NCBI GenBank assembly: GCA_963749415.1
Contig: CAVVMG010000001.1
Coordinates: forward strand, 806,001-870,000
From: JALYNX01 sp963749415
GTDB lineage: Bacteria; Actinomycetota; Acidimicrobiia; Spongiisociales; ZC4RG35
Direction of reading: 5' to 3'
Length of the DNA: 64,000 nt
Position 1 is the stretch's first letter. Every line of letters begins with the position of its first letter. The notes beneath the pieces were generated by a model. It ran no database searches and was not told where the DNA came from. It saw nothing but the letters and a program-made list of their open reading frames with translations. Shown piece after piece: positions 34,655 to 42,876 of this stretch. The translations under genes were made by a program, and so were the position numbers.

Positions 34655-34923
34655 CGGGTGTTGAGGTAGGGAAGCAGGGCCATTTCCCGGGCGCTCTTGA
34701 TGGCAACGGCCACGGCCCGCTGATGACGGGGACAGTTGCCGTTCACCCGGCGCCCCCGGATCTTGCCCCGGTCGGACAGGTACTTGCGGAGGACAGAGAC
34801 GTCCTTCCAGTCGATGTGGTCGATGTGCTGCTTGCAGAAGGCGCAGGGCTTGGGACGCCCCCGCCTCATCTCCATACCCCGTCGCCGCTTGGGTCGGGGG
34901 TTGTTGGTGCTCTTTCTCGCCAT
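34651..34923 (-). CDS. rpsR: 30S ribosomal protein bS18, zinc-binding type
   Basis: A 90-residue protein with the cysteine-containing form of bS18 (PCAFCKQH near residue 26, NGNCPRHQ near residue 62), able to bind zinc, often called C+. The basic N-terminus (RPKRRRG) is long. Genomes with this type sometimes have a C- paralogue used under zinc starvation; none is in this window. Confidence 0.95.
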   Translation of the reverse strand: MARKSTNNPRPKRRRGMEMRRGRPKPCAFCKQHIDHIDWKDVSVLRKYLSDRGKIRGRRVNGNCPRHQRAVAVAIKSAREMALLPYLNTR

Positions 34924-34942
34924 CTATCTCAAACTCCTGAAA

Positions 34943-35383
34943 TCAAAACGGGGCCTCGTCGGGGCCATAGCTCTCGCGGGCCACCGGTGCCGGCGGCACG
35001 TCTGCCCCCTGGGACCCGTACTCGCCGCCGGAACGGGCTGTCTTGTTGACCGTGGCCGTCGCCCAGCGCAGGGAAGGGCCGATCTCGTCGATCTGGATCT
35101 CGACGTCGTAACGATCGTTCCCGTCCTTGTCCTGCCACTTCCTCTGCTCGAGACGGCCGGTGATGATGACCCGGGCCCCCTTCTGCAGGGACTCGGCGAC
35201 CGACTCGGCCTGCTCCCGCCACACCGAGCCATTGAAGAAGCTGGTGTGCTCCTGCCACTCGCCGTCCTTCTGCCACCTTCTGTTGACGGCAACGCCGATC
35301 CGGGCGACCGCAACCCCAGACGGGGTGAACCGCAGCTCCGGGTCGCTCACCAGATTGCCTACCACTGTGATGTTGCTCGACAT
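34943..35383 (-). CDS. ssb: Single-stranded DNA-binding protein
   Basis: A 146-residue SSB. The OB fold covers residues 1-105 (ITVVGNLVSDPELRFTPSG, TSFFNGSVWREQAES). A short Gly/Pro tail ends in YGPDEAPF, the hydrophobic Phe-terminated tip that recruits partner proteins, though it has fewer acids than the E. coli DDDIPF. It lies between rpsF and rpsR as usual. Confidence 0.95.
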   Translation of the reverse strand: MSSNITVVGNLVSDPELRFTPSGVAVARIGVAVNRRWQKDGEWQEHTSFFNGSVWREQAESVAESLQKGARVIITGRLEQRKWQDKDGNDRYDVEIQIDEIGPSLRWATATVNKTARSGGEYGSQGADVPPAPVARESYGPDEAPF

Positions 35384-35445
35384 CGAGATCTCCTTCTCCT
35401 CACGTCTTCCCGACGATCTTGCCGCGCCGGTGTGACGGATTCCAG

Positions 35446-35733
35446 TCAGCCGCCGATCCGGACGATCTTGTGTCGGACCACTTCGTCGGCGAGGGACAGC
35501 ATCCGATCGAGTGAATCGACGGCTGCCGCCTCAGCCTGGAAGTTCACCACCGAGTAGTAACCCTCGGAGAGATGCTCGATCTCATAGGCGAAGCGACGCT
35601 TCCCCCACAGATCCTTGCCCTTGACGCTCGCCCCTTGCTCGCCGAGGTACGACTCGAGCTCGCCGATCTTGGCCTCGATGTCGTCCTCTGCGAGATCAGG
35701 ACGATGAATCGTCATCACTTCATAGTCGCGCAT
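35446..35733 (-). CDS. rpsF: 30S ribosomal protein bS6
   Basis: A 95-residue protein with the bS6 fold: MRDYEVMTIHRPDL at the start, KDLWGKRRFAYEIEHLSEG in the middle and LADEVVRHKIVR at the end. ATG 35733 follows AGGAGG by 4 nt; the in-frame start at 35799 adds a non-conserved extension. It leads the rpsF-ssb-rpsR-rplI-dnaB block. Confidence 0.95.
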   Translation of the reverse strand: MRDYEVMTIHRPDLAEDDIEAKIGELESYLGEQGASVKGKDLWGKRRFAYEIEHLSEGYYSVVNFQAEAAAVDSLDRMLSLADEVVRHKIVRIGG

Positions 35734-35844
35734 TCGACCTCCTGTGGACATCCGCTTTGGAAGGCCCCATCCATCCGATGGAGCAGGGGTTGGCCGCATG
35801 CGACGGCGCGAGACGTCGATGCGGTCAGCGAATGGTAACGGCTT

Positions 35845-36285
35845 TCAGCCGCTTTCCCCACTCGGTGCGCCACTCAGTGTCGCGCCCGTCGGGAAGTCGA
35901 ACTCACCGGCGACGGTCTCCAACACCCAGGAAACCGGGCCGGGCGAGCCATAGCTGGTGCAGGGCTCGGCGGCACAGGGCGCCATCTCGCCGCTGCCGAT
36001 GAGGGCACCATCGGGACCGAAGAACCAGATGTCCAGGGGCAGCACCACGTCGAGCATTCCATAGGTGGCGAAGGTCGGGCTCGGATAGGTGAACAACATC
36101 CCATCCGCCCCGTCCGGGATCTCGGTCACCTCTTTCAAGCCCTGGCGCCGCTCCTCGGATTCGTCTGCGATCAGGACCCCGATCTCGGTGTCGTCGACCC
36201 TCACGGACACCACTTCATCGGACGGCGGCGCGCCCGACCCGCAGGCAAGGGTGAGGACCAGGCAGACCGCGGCTAAGCGGGTGAT
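35845..36285 (-). CDS. DUF192-family exported lipoprotein
   Basis: About 147 residues. A lipoprotein signal (RLAAVCLVLTLACGSG) leads into a DUF192 domain with VRVDDTEIGVLIADESEERRQGLK, MLFTYPSPTFATYGM and the DIWFFGPDG strand. DUF192 proteins are small beta-barrels of unknown function. No ATG, GTG or TTG precedes the signal in frame without deep overlap with panB; ATC 36285, three nt after GAGGGG, or an indel in the assembly are the options. It overlaps the end of panB. Confidence 0.75.
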   Translation of the reverse strand: MTRLAAVCLVLTLACGSGAPPSDEVVSVRVDDTEIGVLIADESEERRQGLKEVTEIPDGADGMLFTYPSPTFATYGMLDVVLPLDIWFFGPDGALIGSGEMAPCAAEPCTSYGSPGPVSWVLETVAGEFDFPTGATLSGAPSGESG

Positions 36286-37121
36286 TTGCCCCTCAACAGC
36301 TCGGCAGCGACCTCGTCGGCGACGTGATAGCTCTCGGCATCTCCGGGGAAGTCCCCGGATTGGACGTCGGCGGCAAAGCGCTTCAAGGCCTCGATCGAGT
36401 CCTCGGCGACATTGGCATAGCTGCGGACGAACTTGGCGTGGTGGCCGAGCCCGATCCCCAGCAGGTCGTGATAGACCAGGACCTGCCCGTCGGTCCCCCG
36501 ACCGGCGCCGATCCCGATCGTGGGCACATCGACCTCCTTGGTGATCAACTCCCCCAGGACGTCGGGCACCCCCTCGAGCACGATGGAAAAGCACCCCGCA
36601 TCGGCAAGCGCCCGGGCGTCTTCGATCATCTCCCGGGCGGCGTCGACCATCTTTCCCTGCACCTTGAACCCACCCATGGCGTTGACCGACTGAGGGGTGA
36701 GCCCGAGATGGCCCATCACCGGGATCTCGGCGTCGATGATGCGCTCGATCACCGGGATTCGCTTCCGGCCACCTTCCAGCTTCACCGCTTCGGCACCACC
36801 CTCCTGGACGATCCGACCCGCGTTGCGGACCCCGTCCTCGGGAGAGATGTGGAAGCTGAGCCAGGGCATGTCTACGACGAACAGGGCAGCCGGGCGCGCC
36901 CGGTGCACAGCCCGAGCGTGCATGATCATCTCGTCGAGCCCGATCTCGAGTGTGGTCGACATCCCGTGGACCACGTTTGCCACCGAGTCGCCCACCAGGA
37001 TGATGTCCATGCCGGCCCTGTCGGCGATCACCGCCGAGGGGTAGTCGTAGGCGGTCACCATCGTGATCTTGGGCCCGCCCTTGCGGGACCGGATGTCGGG
37101 GACCGTGACTTTCTTGGTCAT
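36273..37121 (-). CDS. panB: 3-methyl-2-oxobutanoate hydroxymethyltransferase (ketopantoate hydroxymethyltransferase)
   Basis: A 282-residue barrel enzyme that transfers a hydroxymethyl group from methylene-THF to alpha-ketoisovalerate in pantothenate synthesis. Metal-binding and substrate motifs are ILVGDSVANV, GGAEAVKLEGG, MGHLGLTPQSV and IGIGAGRGTDGQVLVYHD. panC, panD and panE are not nearby. TACCCT lies 6 nt before ATG 37121, giving a leaderless transcript. Confidence 0.95.
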   Translation of the reverse strand: MTKKVTVPDIRSRKGGPKITMVTAYDYPSAVIADRAGMDIILVGDSVANVVHGMSTTLEIGLDEMIMHARAVHRARPAALFVVDMPWLSFHISPEDGVRNAGRIVQEGGAEAVKLEGGRKRIPVIERIIDAEIPVMGHLGLTPQSVNAMGGFKVQGKMVDAAREMIEDARALADAGCFSIVLEGVPDVLGELITKEVDVPTIGIGAGRGTDGQVLVYHDLLGIGLGHHAKFVRSYANVAEDSIEALKRFAADVQSGDFPGDAESYHVADEVAAELLRGKSPA

Positions 37122-37127
37122 GGGTCA

Positions 37128-37133
37128 AGGGTA
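37128..37133 (-). promoter_or_regulatory. -10 element TACCCT of panB
   Basis: TACCCT, 6 nt, ATG 37121 on the minus strand. Just upstream is a short AAGTACAAGTACTTAG tract with repeated AAGTA units. Confidence 0.5.
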
Positions 37134-37170
37134 CTAAGTACTTGTACTTGCTACTTGGAGCCGGGACCGA

Positions 37171-37953
37171 TCAGCCAGTGCGCGCTTTGAGCACCGACCT
37201 CACCCAGTCGATGTCGGCGGCCTGTTCCTGAGCACCTCCCGGAGTCTCCACGACGACCGGGGCGTCCGATCCGGCCTCGGCGATCGCCCGCGCCAGGTCC
37301 TCGACCGGGATCTGGCCGCTGCCCAGGTTCTCATGGCGGTCGCGGCGCGAGTCGAAGGGGTCTTTCGAGTCGTTGGCGTGGACCAGGTCGATGCGACCCG
37401 TCGCCTCCATCACCCTGGGAACCACCTCGTCGAACGGCTCGCCCCCGGCCCAAACATGACAGGTGTCGAGTACGAAGCCGACTCCGAAGCCTCCGATCTC
37501 GTCGTAGAGCCGGGAGATCCATTCGACACGCCTGGCCACAGCCTTGTCGCCACCGGCGGTGTTCTCTATCAGGACCGGGATCCCGGTATCCAGTTGGTCG
37601 AGGGCTTTTCGCCAGCGGATGATCCCCTCGTCTTGTGGGCCCTCGCCGGTCACGTGACCGCCATGCACCACGACCGCGGCCGCGGATATCTCCTCGGCGG
37701 CATCGCAGGTCTCTTGGAGAATCCGTCGCGAGGGGACACGAACCTTGTTGTTGTCCGCACAGACGTTGATCAGATACGGCGAGTGGACGTAGATGGGGAT
37801 CGGTGATGACTTGAGCTCCGCAGCATCGGGCCGGGGCAATGGCTTCTTCCACCCCTGAGGATCGGAGAGGAACACCTGGACCAGATCGGCACCACGTTCG
37901 GCGGCTTCCACCAGGGGATGAACCGACGGCACGTGGGCACCGACCAGGCTCAC
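37171..37953 (-). CDS. nfo: Deoxyribonuclease IV (AP endonuclease, Nfo/EndoIV family)
   Basis: A 260-residue TIM-barrel, three-zinc endonuclease that cuts 5' of abasic sites in base-excision repair. Metal-binding motifs are IYVHSPYLIN, PVLIENTAGG, VLDTCHVWAGG, LVHANDSK with HENLGSG, and VVVETPGG. GTG 37953 overlaps the stop of the membrane-protein gene in GTGA. Confidence 0.9.
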   Translation of the reverse strand: MSLVGAHVPSVHPLVEAAERGADLVQVFLSDPQGWKKPLPRPDAAELKSSPIPIYVHSPYLINVCADNNKVRVPSRRILQETCDAAEEISAAAVVVHGGHVTGEGPQDEGIIRWRKALDQLDTGIPVLIENTAGGDKAVARRVEWISRLYDEIGGFGVGFVLDTCHVWAGGEPFDEVVPRVMEATGRIDLVHANDSKDPFDSRRDRHENLGSGQIPVEDLARAIAEAGSDAPVVVETPGGAQEQAADIDWVRSVLKARTG

Positions 37954-38537
37954 GGAGTGTCCTGAATCCCGGTGAGTCGCTGCCGCTCGGAGCGCTGGAC
38001 TGCGTCCACCGCGTAGTCACCGATCCGGGATGCGGCCTCTTTGGGGGTGACGGCCCAGTCCTGGGCGAGGATCCCCAACAGCCTGGTGTCGAGCCAGCGA
38101 GCGCCCCAAGGATGGTCGGGGAGCGCGGCCCGATCGAGGACCCTCACCCGAAGCAAGGGGAGCTTCTCGCCCTCGTCTTCGATCTCACCAGCATCGACAT
38201 CCACCAGGTTCGACCAAGGGATCACGTCATGGCGGCGAAAAGGCCCTCGCAGCTTCAGGGCCAGGCCCTGGTCCCGGCACTCCACCACTTTGGTCGGGGC
38301 AAACATCTCCTTCAGCCCCCAGATCACGACGAAGCCGGCGAAGAGGAGGATGGCCCAGGCATAGATCACGTCCCGCGGCTCATAGATCTGGGTGTCGGCC
38401 GGAGGGAAGAGCATTTCCCGCAACCAGTTGGTGATCCGCCGGTTGGTGAGGACATCGATCGCGATGACCAGCAGCGGGATGGCGCCGATCGCCATCAGCC
38501 ACATCTTGATCGCCGAGCGCTGGACGGTGACCTTCAC
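37950..38537 (-). CDS. Membrane protein with a PH-like domain
   Basis: About 195 residues. Two hydrophobic segments at about residues 12-28 and 55-75 are followed by a soluble domain (VVECRDQGLALKLRG, PWSNLVDVDAGEIEDEG) that resembles bacterial PH-type folds. GTG 38537 overlaps the pyrE stop, and its own stop overlaps the nfo start, so pyrE, this gene and nfo form one coupled unit. Function unknown. Confidence 0.7.
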   Translation of the reverse strand: MKVTVQRSAIKMWLMAIGAIPLLVIAIDVLTNRRITNWLREMLFPPADTQIYEPRDVIYAWAILLFAGFVVIWGLKEMFAPTKVVECRDQGLALKLRGPFRRHDVIPWSNLVDVDAGEIEDEGEKLPLLRVRVLDRAALPDHPWGARWLDTRLLGILAQDWAVTPKEAASRIGDYAVDAVQRSERQRLTGIQDTP

Positions 38538-39081
38538 TCCTCTACCCCCAGGTCGGCGGGGGTGATGAGAGCGACGTAGGGAATTCCCCTGGCGGCAAAG
38601 GCCTTGGCGGCCCGATCTCCGGAGCGGTCGATCAGGGATATCGCCTGGATGACAACCAAGCCCGTAGTCGCTGGCCGCGTCCGATGCCTCACCGGCGGCG
38701 CCTCCCGTGGTGGTGGTGTCCTCCAGGATCACAACCCGGGATCCGGGGCCAACGGGGCCGACCACCCGGCCCCCGGCGCCATGGTCCTTGGGCTCTTTTC
38801 GAATCGAAAACGCGGCCAGATGACGGTCCGCTCTGGCCGCCGGCCATCGCAGTGGCCACCGCGATCGGGTCGGCGCCCATGGTCATTCCACCGACTGCAT
38901 CGGCCGAGGGATCGACCACCTCGAGCACGGCGTTGCCCACCAGCCAGGCGCCGTCACCGCTGAACGTGGTCTGACGGGCGTCGAGATACCAGGAGCTGAC
39001 GGCACCGGAGCGCAGGGTGAACGGCCCGTCCGTTCGCAAGGAATGGGTGCGCAAGTGCTCGATCAACGCGTCGATTCCCAC
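38534..39081 (-). pseudogene. pyrE: Orotate phosphoribosyltransferase, split by two apparent +1 frameshifts
   Basis: Three frames join into about 181 residues: FTLRSGAVSSWYLDAR and VGGMTMGADPIAVATA in the first, AFSIRKEPKDHGAG and the PRPP loop VVILEDTTTTGG in the second, then ISLIDRSGDRAAKAF in the third. OPRT makes orotidine-5-phosphate in pyrimidine synthesis. The breaks are near 38830 and 38661; the span is exactly two bases over a multiple of three. As the enzyme is normally indispensable for de novo UMP synthesis, an assembly error is the best explanation. GTG 39081 lies 6 nt after TACGAT. Confidence 0.85.
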
Positions 39082-39087
39082 AGCTAC

Positions 39088-39093
39088 ATCGTA
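39088..39093 (-). promoter_or_regulatory. -10 element TACGAT of pyrE
   Basis: TACGAT, 6 nt, GTG 39081 on the minus strand. Confidence 0.5.
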
Positions 39094-39140
39094 TTGGGAA
39101 GAGGCCGCTTAGCCGTTGCCGTGAGGATCGGGAGGCGAGG

Positions 39141-39146
39141 TAGGTT
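39141..39146 (+). promoter_or_regulatory. -10 element TAGGTT of the histidine phosphatase gene
   Basis: TAGGTT, 9 nt, ATG 39156; divergent from pyrE. Confidence 0.45.
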
Positions 39147-39155
39147 CCGTGGCGA

Positions 39156-39842
39156 ATGGACCTCTTCCTCGTTCGCCACGGGCAGCCGGACTGGGCCCCC
39201 GACCGCCTCGCACGCAACGACCCAAATCTCACCGAGCTCGGCCACCAGCAGGCTGGGCGTGTCGCCCACCGGCTGGCATCCCTGGCCCGGGTCGACGAGA
39301 TCTGGGTGTCGTCTATGAACCGGGCGGTTCAGACCTCGAACCCGATCGCATCCGAGCTCGGGCACGAACCTGAGGTCTATGCCTGGCTCCAGGAGATCAA
39401 CAACCCCCCGGAATGGGACGGCTCGCCGGTCGACGAGATCGACAAGGCGCTTCGTGACTCCAACTTCAGGTCGATGGAGGAGATGTGGGACGGCCTCCCG
39501 GGCGGGGAGACCTTTCGCGCCTTTCACCAGCGTGTGGTCACCGGCCTGCAACAGACCCTCGACACCCACGGGATCCACCCGATGCATGCCGAGCACCGGC
39601 ATCTCTGGGATGTCGACGACCCCGAGCGAAGGGTGATCATCGTGGCCCATGCCGGCACCAACGCCGTGGTGCTCGGCCATCTCCTCGGTCTGGAGCCGGT
39701 GCCCTGGGAGTGGGAACGGTTCCGCCAGCCCCACACCGGAGTCTCCCGACTCACCATGTCCCGAATCAGCACCGGGTGGGGCTTCTCACTTCGCCAACTC
39801 GGGGACGTCACCCACCTCCATCCGGGTCAGGTCACCGACTGA
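39156..39842 (+). CDS. Histidine phosphatase family protein (phosphoglycerate-mutase-like)
   Basis: A 228-residue protein. The RHG phosphohistidine motif is LFLVRHGQPDW at residues 3-13, the second arginine lies in WVSSMNRAVQT, and the second histidine in VIIVAHAGTNAV. Members include cofactor-dependent mutases, CobC-type and broad phosphatases. The acidic insertion after residue 80 is not specific. Substrate unknown. Confidence 0.88.
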   Translation: MDLFLVRHGQPDWAPDRLARNDPNLTELGHQQAGRVAHRLASLARVDEIWVSSMNRAVQTSNPIASELGHEPEVYAWLQEINNPPEWDGSPVDEIDKALRDSNFRSMEEMWDGLPGGETFRAFHQRVVTGLQQTLDTHGIHPMHAEHRHLWDVDDPERRVIIVAHAGTNAVVLGHLLGLEPVPWEWERFRQPHTGVSRLTMSRISTGWGFSLRQLGDVTHLHPGQVTD

Positions 39843-39875
39843 CACGGGGCCGGTGAGTGTTGGGAAGTGTGGCGG

Positions 39876-40643
39876 CTACTTGCCGAAGCGGCGGTCGCGA
39901 CTGGTGAAATCGCGCAGGGCGCGCAGGAAGTCGACACGGCGGAATGCCGGCCAGTTGACGTCGACGAAGACGAATTCGGCGTACGCGGATTGCCAGAGCA
40001 GGAATCCGGAGAGGCGGGACTCACCAGAGGTCCGGATCAAGAGATCGGGATCAGGGAGATCGGCGGAGTACATGTGTGACGCCAGGGCGTCGGCGTCGAT
40101 GTAGGCGGGCACGTCAGCCGGGGGGATCCCCTCCGAAAGCAGGTTGGAAACCAGGTCCTTGGCGGCATCCACGATCTCCTGTCGGCCCCCGTATCCCATG
40201 GCCACGTTGAGCCGGCGCGACCCACGGGGGTGAGCTTCTTCGGCGCTTTTCGCCGCGGAGACCAGGGGCTCGGGGAGGAGGTCGAGGCTCCCGATGAACT
40301 TGATCGCCATGTCGTAGCGCTCACACAGGGCGGGAAGCCTCTCGAACAGCTCGATCAACACCTGGTAGTAGGGGTCGAGCTCCTCTTCGGGGCGGCTCAG
40401 GTTCTCCTTGGAGAGGACCCAGGCGGTCACCGCGGGAATGTCCAGCTCGTGAGCCCATCCCAGGAAGTCCTCGAAGCGTCGCATCCCGACCCGGTAGGAG
40501 TCGGTATAGGTGGGGAGCCTCTCCTCACGGGCATGGCGACGATGGCCGTCGAGGACGATGCCGATATGACGGGGCAGCCGGGTCTTGTCCAGGCCGTTGA
40601 GCAGGTTCCGCTCATAGATGCGGTAGAGGATGCCGAGTGCCAT
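39876..40643 (-). CDS. uppS: Isoprenyl (cis-prenyl) transferase, UppS-like
   Basis: A 255-residue cis-prenyltransferase that elongates FPP or GPP with IPP to the bactoprenyl carrier or a short Z-prenyl product. The active-site aspartate is in GIVLDGHRRHAREE; the canonical motif is DGNRRWA, so Asn and Trp are both replaced by His here. The C-terminal IPP-binding LIRTSGESRLSGFLLWQSAY and EFVFVDVNWPAF are intact. TAGGAT lies 12 nt and GAAGG 5 nt before ATG 40643. Sequence does not tell the chain length. Confidence 0.9.
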   Translation of the reverse strand: MALGILYRIYERNLLNGLDKTRLPRHIGIVLDGHRRHAREERLPTYTDSYRVGMRRFEDFLGWAHELDIPAVTAWVLSKENLSRPEEELDPYYQVLIELFERLPALCERYDMAIKFIGSLDLLPEPLVSAAKSAEEAHPRGSRRLNVAMGYGGRQEIVDAAKDLVSNLLSEGIPPADVPAYIDADALASHMYSADLPDPDLLIRTSGESRLSGFLLWQSAYAEFVFVDVNWPAFRRVDFLRALRDFTSRDRRFGK

Positions 40644-40722
40644 GACGACCTTCAGATCCTACCGGGGCTGCCGACACTGACCAGGGTGCCGGCGACGGTT
40701 CCGCTACGAATCGAACTTTCAA

Positions 40723-40728
40723 TATTCT
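40723..40728 (+). promoter_or_regulatory. -10 element TATTCT of the haemolysin-III-like gene
   Basis: TATTCT, 10 nt, ATG 40739, in a locally AT-rich spot. Confidence 0.5.
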
Positions 40729-40738
40729 GTCAAATGAC

Positions 40739-41401
40739 ATGGAACGACTGACCCTGGGCAAGATGCAGAACCCCATCCGGGGGTTCCTTCACGGCACGGC
40801 AGCTGTCGCTGCCGTCGTCGGGTTGTTCGTCCTGCTCGAGCGGGCATGGGGCAACGCCGCCGCGGCGGCGGGCGCCCTGATCTTCGGGATCGCCCTCCTC
40901 GCCATGTTCGTGGTCTCCTCCCTGTACCACTCGGTGCCCTGGGGTGCCGCGTGGAAGGATCGATTGCAGCGGATCGACCATTCGATGATCTTCCTCCTGG
41001 TCGCAGGAACCTTCACGCCGGTGGCCATCGCCACCGTCGATGGTGTGCTGCTGGCCGTGCTGCTCTCCGCGCTCTGGGTCACCGCCCTCGCCGGAATCAT
41101 CCTCAAGGTGAGCATGCCGAATGTGAAGACCTCGCTGTCGGTGACGCTGCAGTTGGCTATGGGCTGGTCCGCACTGATCCTCATGCCGTGGGTGTTGAGC
41201 CGACTCGGCTGGGAAGCCGCCGTCCTCATCGCACTTGGAGGTCTCTGCTACACCGCGGGCACCGTGATCTTCATGTCGAAGCGGCCCCAGCTCTTCCCCC
41301 GGACCTTCTCCTATCACGAGTTGTTTCACGTGCTCGTGATCGCAGGCAGCAGCCTCCACTTCCTCGCAGTGCTCTGGTACGCGATCCCGGCGACCGTCTA
41401 G
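40739..41401 (+). CDS. PAQR/haemolysin III family membrane protein
   Basis: A 220-residue seven-helix membrane protein. The conserved zinc-site residues are in VSSLYHS (about residue 60), RIDHSMIF and, near the C-terminus, YHELFHVLVIAG. The family includes Bacillus haemolysin III and eukaryotic adiponectin receptors, possible ceramidase-like hydrolases. The bacterial role is unclear. Confidence 0.9.
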   Translation: MERLTLGKMQNPIRGFLHGTAAVAAVVGLFVLLERAWGNAAAAAGALIFGIALLAMFVVSSLYHSVPWGAAWKDRLQRIDHSMIFLLVAGTFTPVAIATVDGVLLAVLLSALWVTALAGIILKVSMPNVKTSLSVTLQLAMGWSALILMPWVLSRLGWEAAVLIALGGLCYTAGTVIFMSKRPQLFPRTFSYHELFHVLVIAGSSLHFLAVLWYAIPATV

Positions 41402-41411
41402 TGGCCCGCCA

Positions 41412-42863
41412 CTAGCTCTCGGGCAGAGCCGACCTCTCGGCAACCAGCGCTTCGATCTCCCCGGGATCAGTGGGCACGGCGCCGGTGAGGTTCTCATGTC
41501 CCTCATCGGTGATGACGACGTCGTCTTCGATCCGAATCCCGATGCCGAGGAACGCGGAAGGGACCGAGTGCTTGATCTTCTCGGCTTTCTCTTTTGCCTC
41601 AGTCTCCTTGGCCAGGGCCGCGGCCCGGCCCTCCATGACCCGACGCCTCGCCCACTCGTCGCGGTCGTACTCGAGCATCGTGAGCTCGATTTCCGCCTTG
41701 TCCGCCGCGATGTAGATCCCGGGCTCGACCGTGAAGGCCATACCCGGCTCCAGCTTGCGGGGCTCGCCGTCGACCCGGTAGTTGCCGGCGTCGTGGACGT
41801 CCAGACCCAGCCAATGCCCGGTGCCGTGGAAATAGAAATGGTTGTAGTGGTGCATGGCGAGGGACTCCTCCACCGGTCCCGGGAGCAGGCCCAACTCGAC
41901 CATTCCCTCGGTGAGGATCCGGGTGGCGGAGTCATGGATCGCACGCAGGCTCGAGCCCGGCGCTGACATGGCGAGACCCTGGTGTTGGGCGGCCAGGACC
42001 AGGTCGTAGAGCGCCCTCTGTGGCTCGCTGAATGTGCCGTTGGCGGGGAAGGTTCTCGTGATGTCGGAGGAGTAGCCCTCGACTTCGGCGGCGGCGTCGA
42101 TCAGAACCAAGTCGCCGTCCTCGATCAGCCGGTCGTTCTCCACGTAGTGGAGGACGCATGCGTTGGGGCCGGAGGCGACGATCGAGGAGTAACCGTTGTT
42201 CCTCGATCCGCTGGCGCGCCAGTAGTACTCCAGGGCACCCTGGACCTGGTATTCGTAGAGGCCGGGACGGGCAAAGCGCATGGCCTCGGCGTGCCCCCTC
42301 GCCGTGAGGTCACATGCCGCACGCAATGCTGCAAGCTCGGTTTCGGACTTGAACAGCCTCATCTCCCCCAGGGGCACGGAGAGGTCGCGGATATCCGATG
42401 GGACCGTGGTGCCGAAACTGACCCGATGGGTCCTGGCCTTCTCCAGCAGAGCGGCGATCCGAGCATCGTGGTGCTCGTTGCCGGTGCGGTACCAGATCAC
42501 CTCGCGTCCGATCATCAGCCTGGCCAACACCTCGTCGAGCTCGCCGATCTCGAACGCCTGGTCGGCATCGTGGCGCGCCTTCGCTCCATCGACCCCGGCG
42601 CGATAGCCATTCCAGGCCTCCATTTCCGGGTCCCGGGGCCGGACGAACAGCGTGTAGTCGCCATCGGAGTGGCCGGGGGTGAGCACCGCCACCGCCTCCG
42701 GCTCGTCGAATCCGGTCAGATACAGGAAGTCGGGATCCTGGTGAAAGTCGAACATCGTGTCGTTGCTTCGGGTGACCTCGACTGCGGCGGGGATGATGGC
42801 GATCCCCTCCCTACCCACCACTTCGGCCAGGCGAATACGACGCTCGGCAAATCGATCAGACAT
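41412..42863 (-). CDS. pepP: Xaa-Pro aminopeptidase (M24B)
   Basis: A 483-residue dimetal peptidase that removes N-terminal residues before proline. An AMP_N domain (FYLTGFDEPEAV-type region, here FLYLTGFDEPE) is followed by the pita-bread domain with metal ligands in LVLIDAAAEVEGYSSDITRT, HGTGHWLGLDVHD, TVEPGIY and IRIEDDV. Start ATG 42863 is preferred to GTG 42872: TAGCGT (42876-42871) is 7 nt before it and covers the GTG. Confidence 0.93.
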   Translation of the reverse strand: MSDRFAERRIRLAEVVGREGIAIIPAAVEVTRSNDTMFDFHQDPDFLYLTGFDEPEAVAVLTPGHSDGDYTLFVRPRDPEMEAWNGYRAGVDGAKARHDADQAFEIGELDEVLARLMIGREVIWYRTGNEHHDARIAALLEKARTHRVSFGTTVPSDIRDLSVPLGEMRLFKSETELAALRAACDLTARGHAEAMRFARPGLYEYQVQGALEYYWRASGSRNNGYSSIVASGPNACVLHYVENDRLIEDGDLVLIDAAAEVEGYSSDITRTFPANGTFSEPQRALYDLVLAAQHQGLAMSAPGSSLRAIHDSATRILTEGMVELGLLPGPVEESLAMHHYNHFYFHGTGHWLGLDVHDAGNYRVDGEPRKLEPGMAFTVEPGIYIAADKAEIELTMLEYDRDEWARRRVMEGRAAALAKETEAKEKAEKIKHSVPSAFLGIGIRIEDDVVITDEGHENLTGAVPTDPGEIEALVAERSALPES

Positions 42864-42870
42864 GTCGGGC

Positions 42871-42876
42871 ACGCTA
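42871..42876 (-). promoter_or_regulatory. -10 element TAGCGT of pepP, beginning with the upstream stop codon
   Basis: The first three bases are the TAG stop of the EEP-domain gene; 7 nt follow before ATG 42863. Confidence 0.5.
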
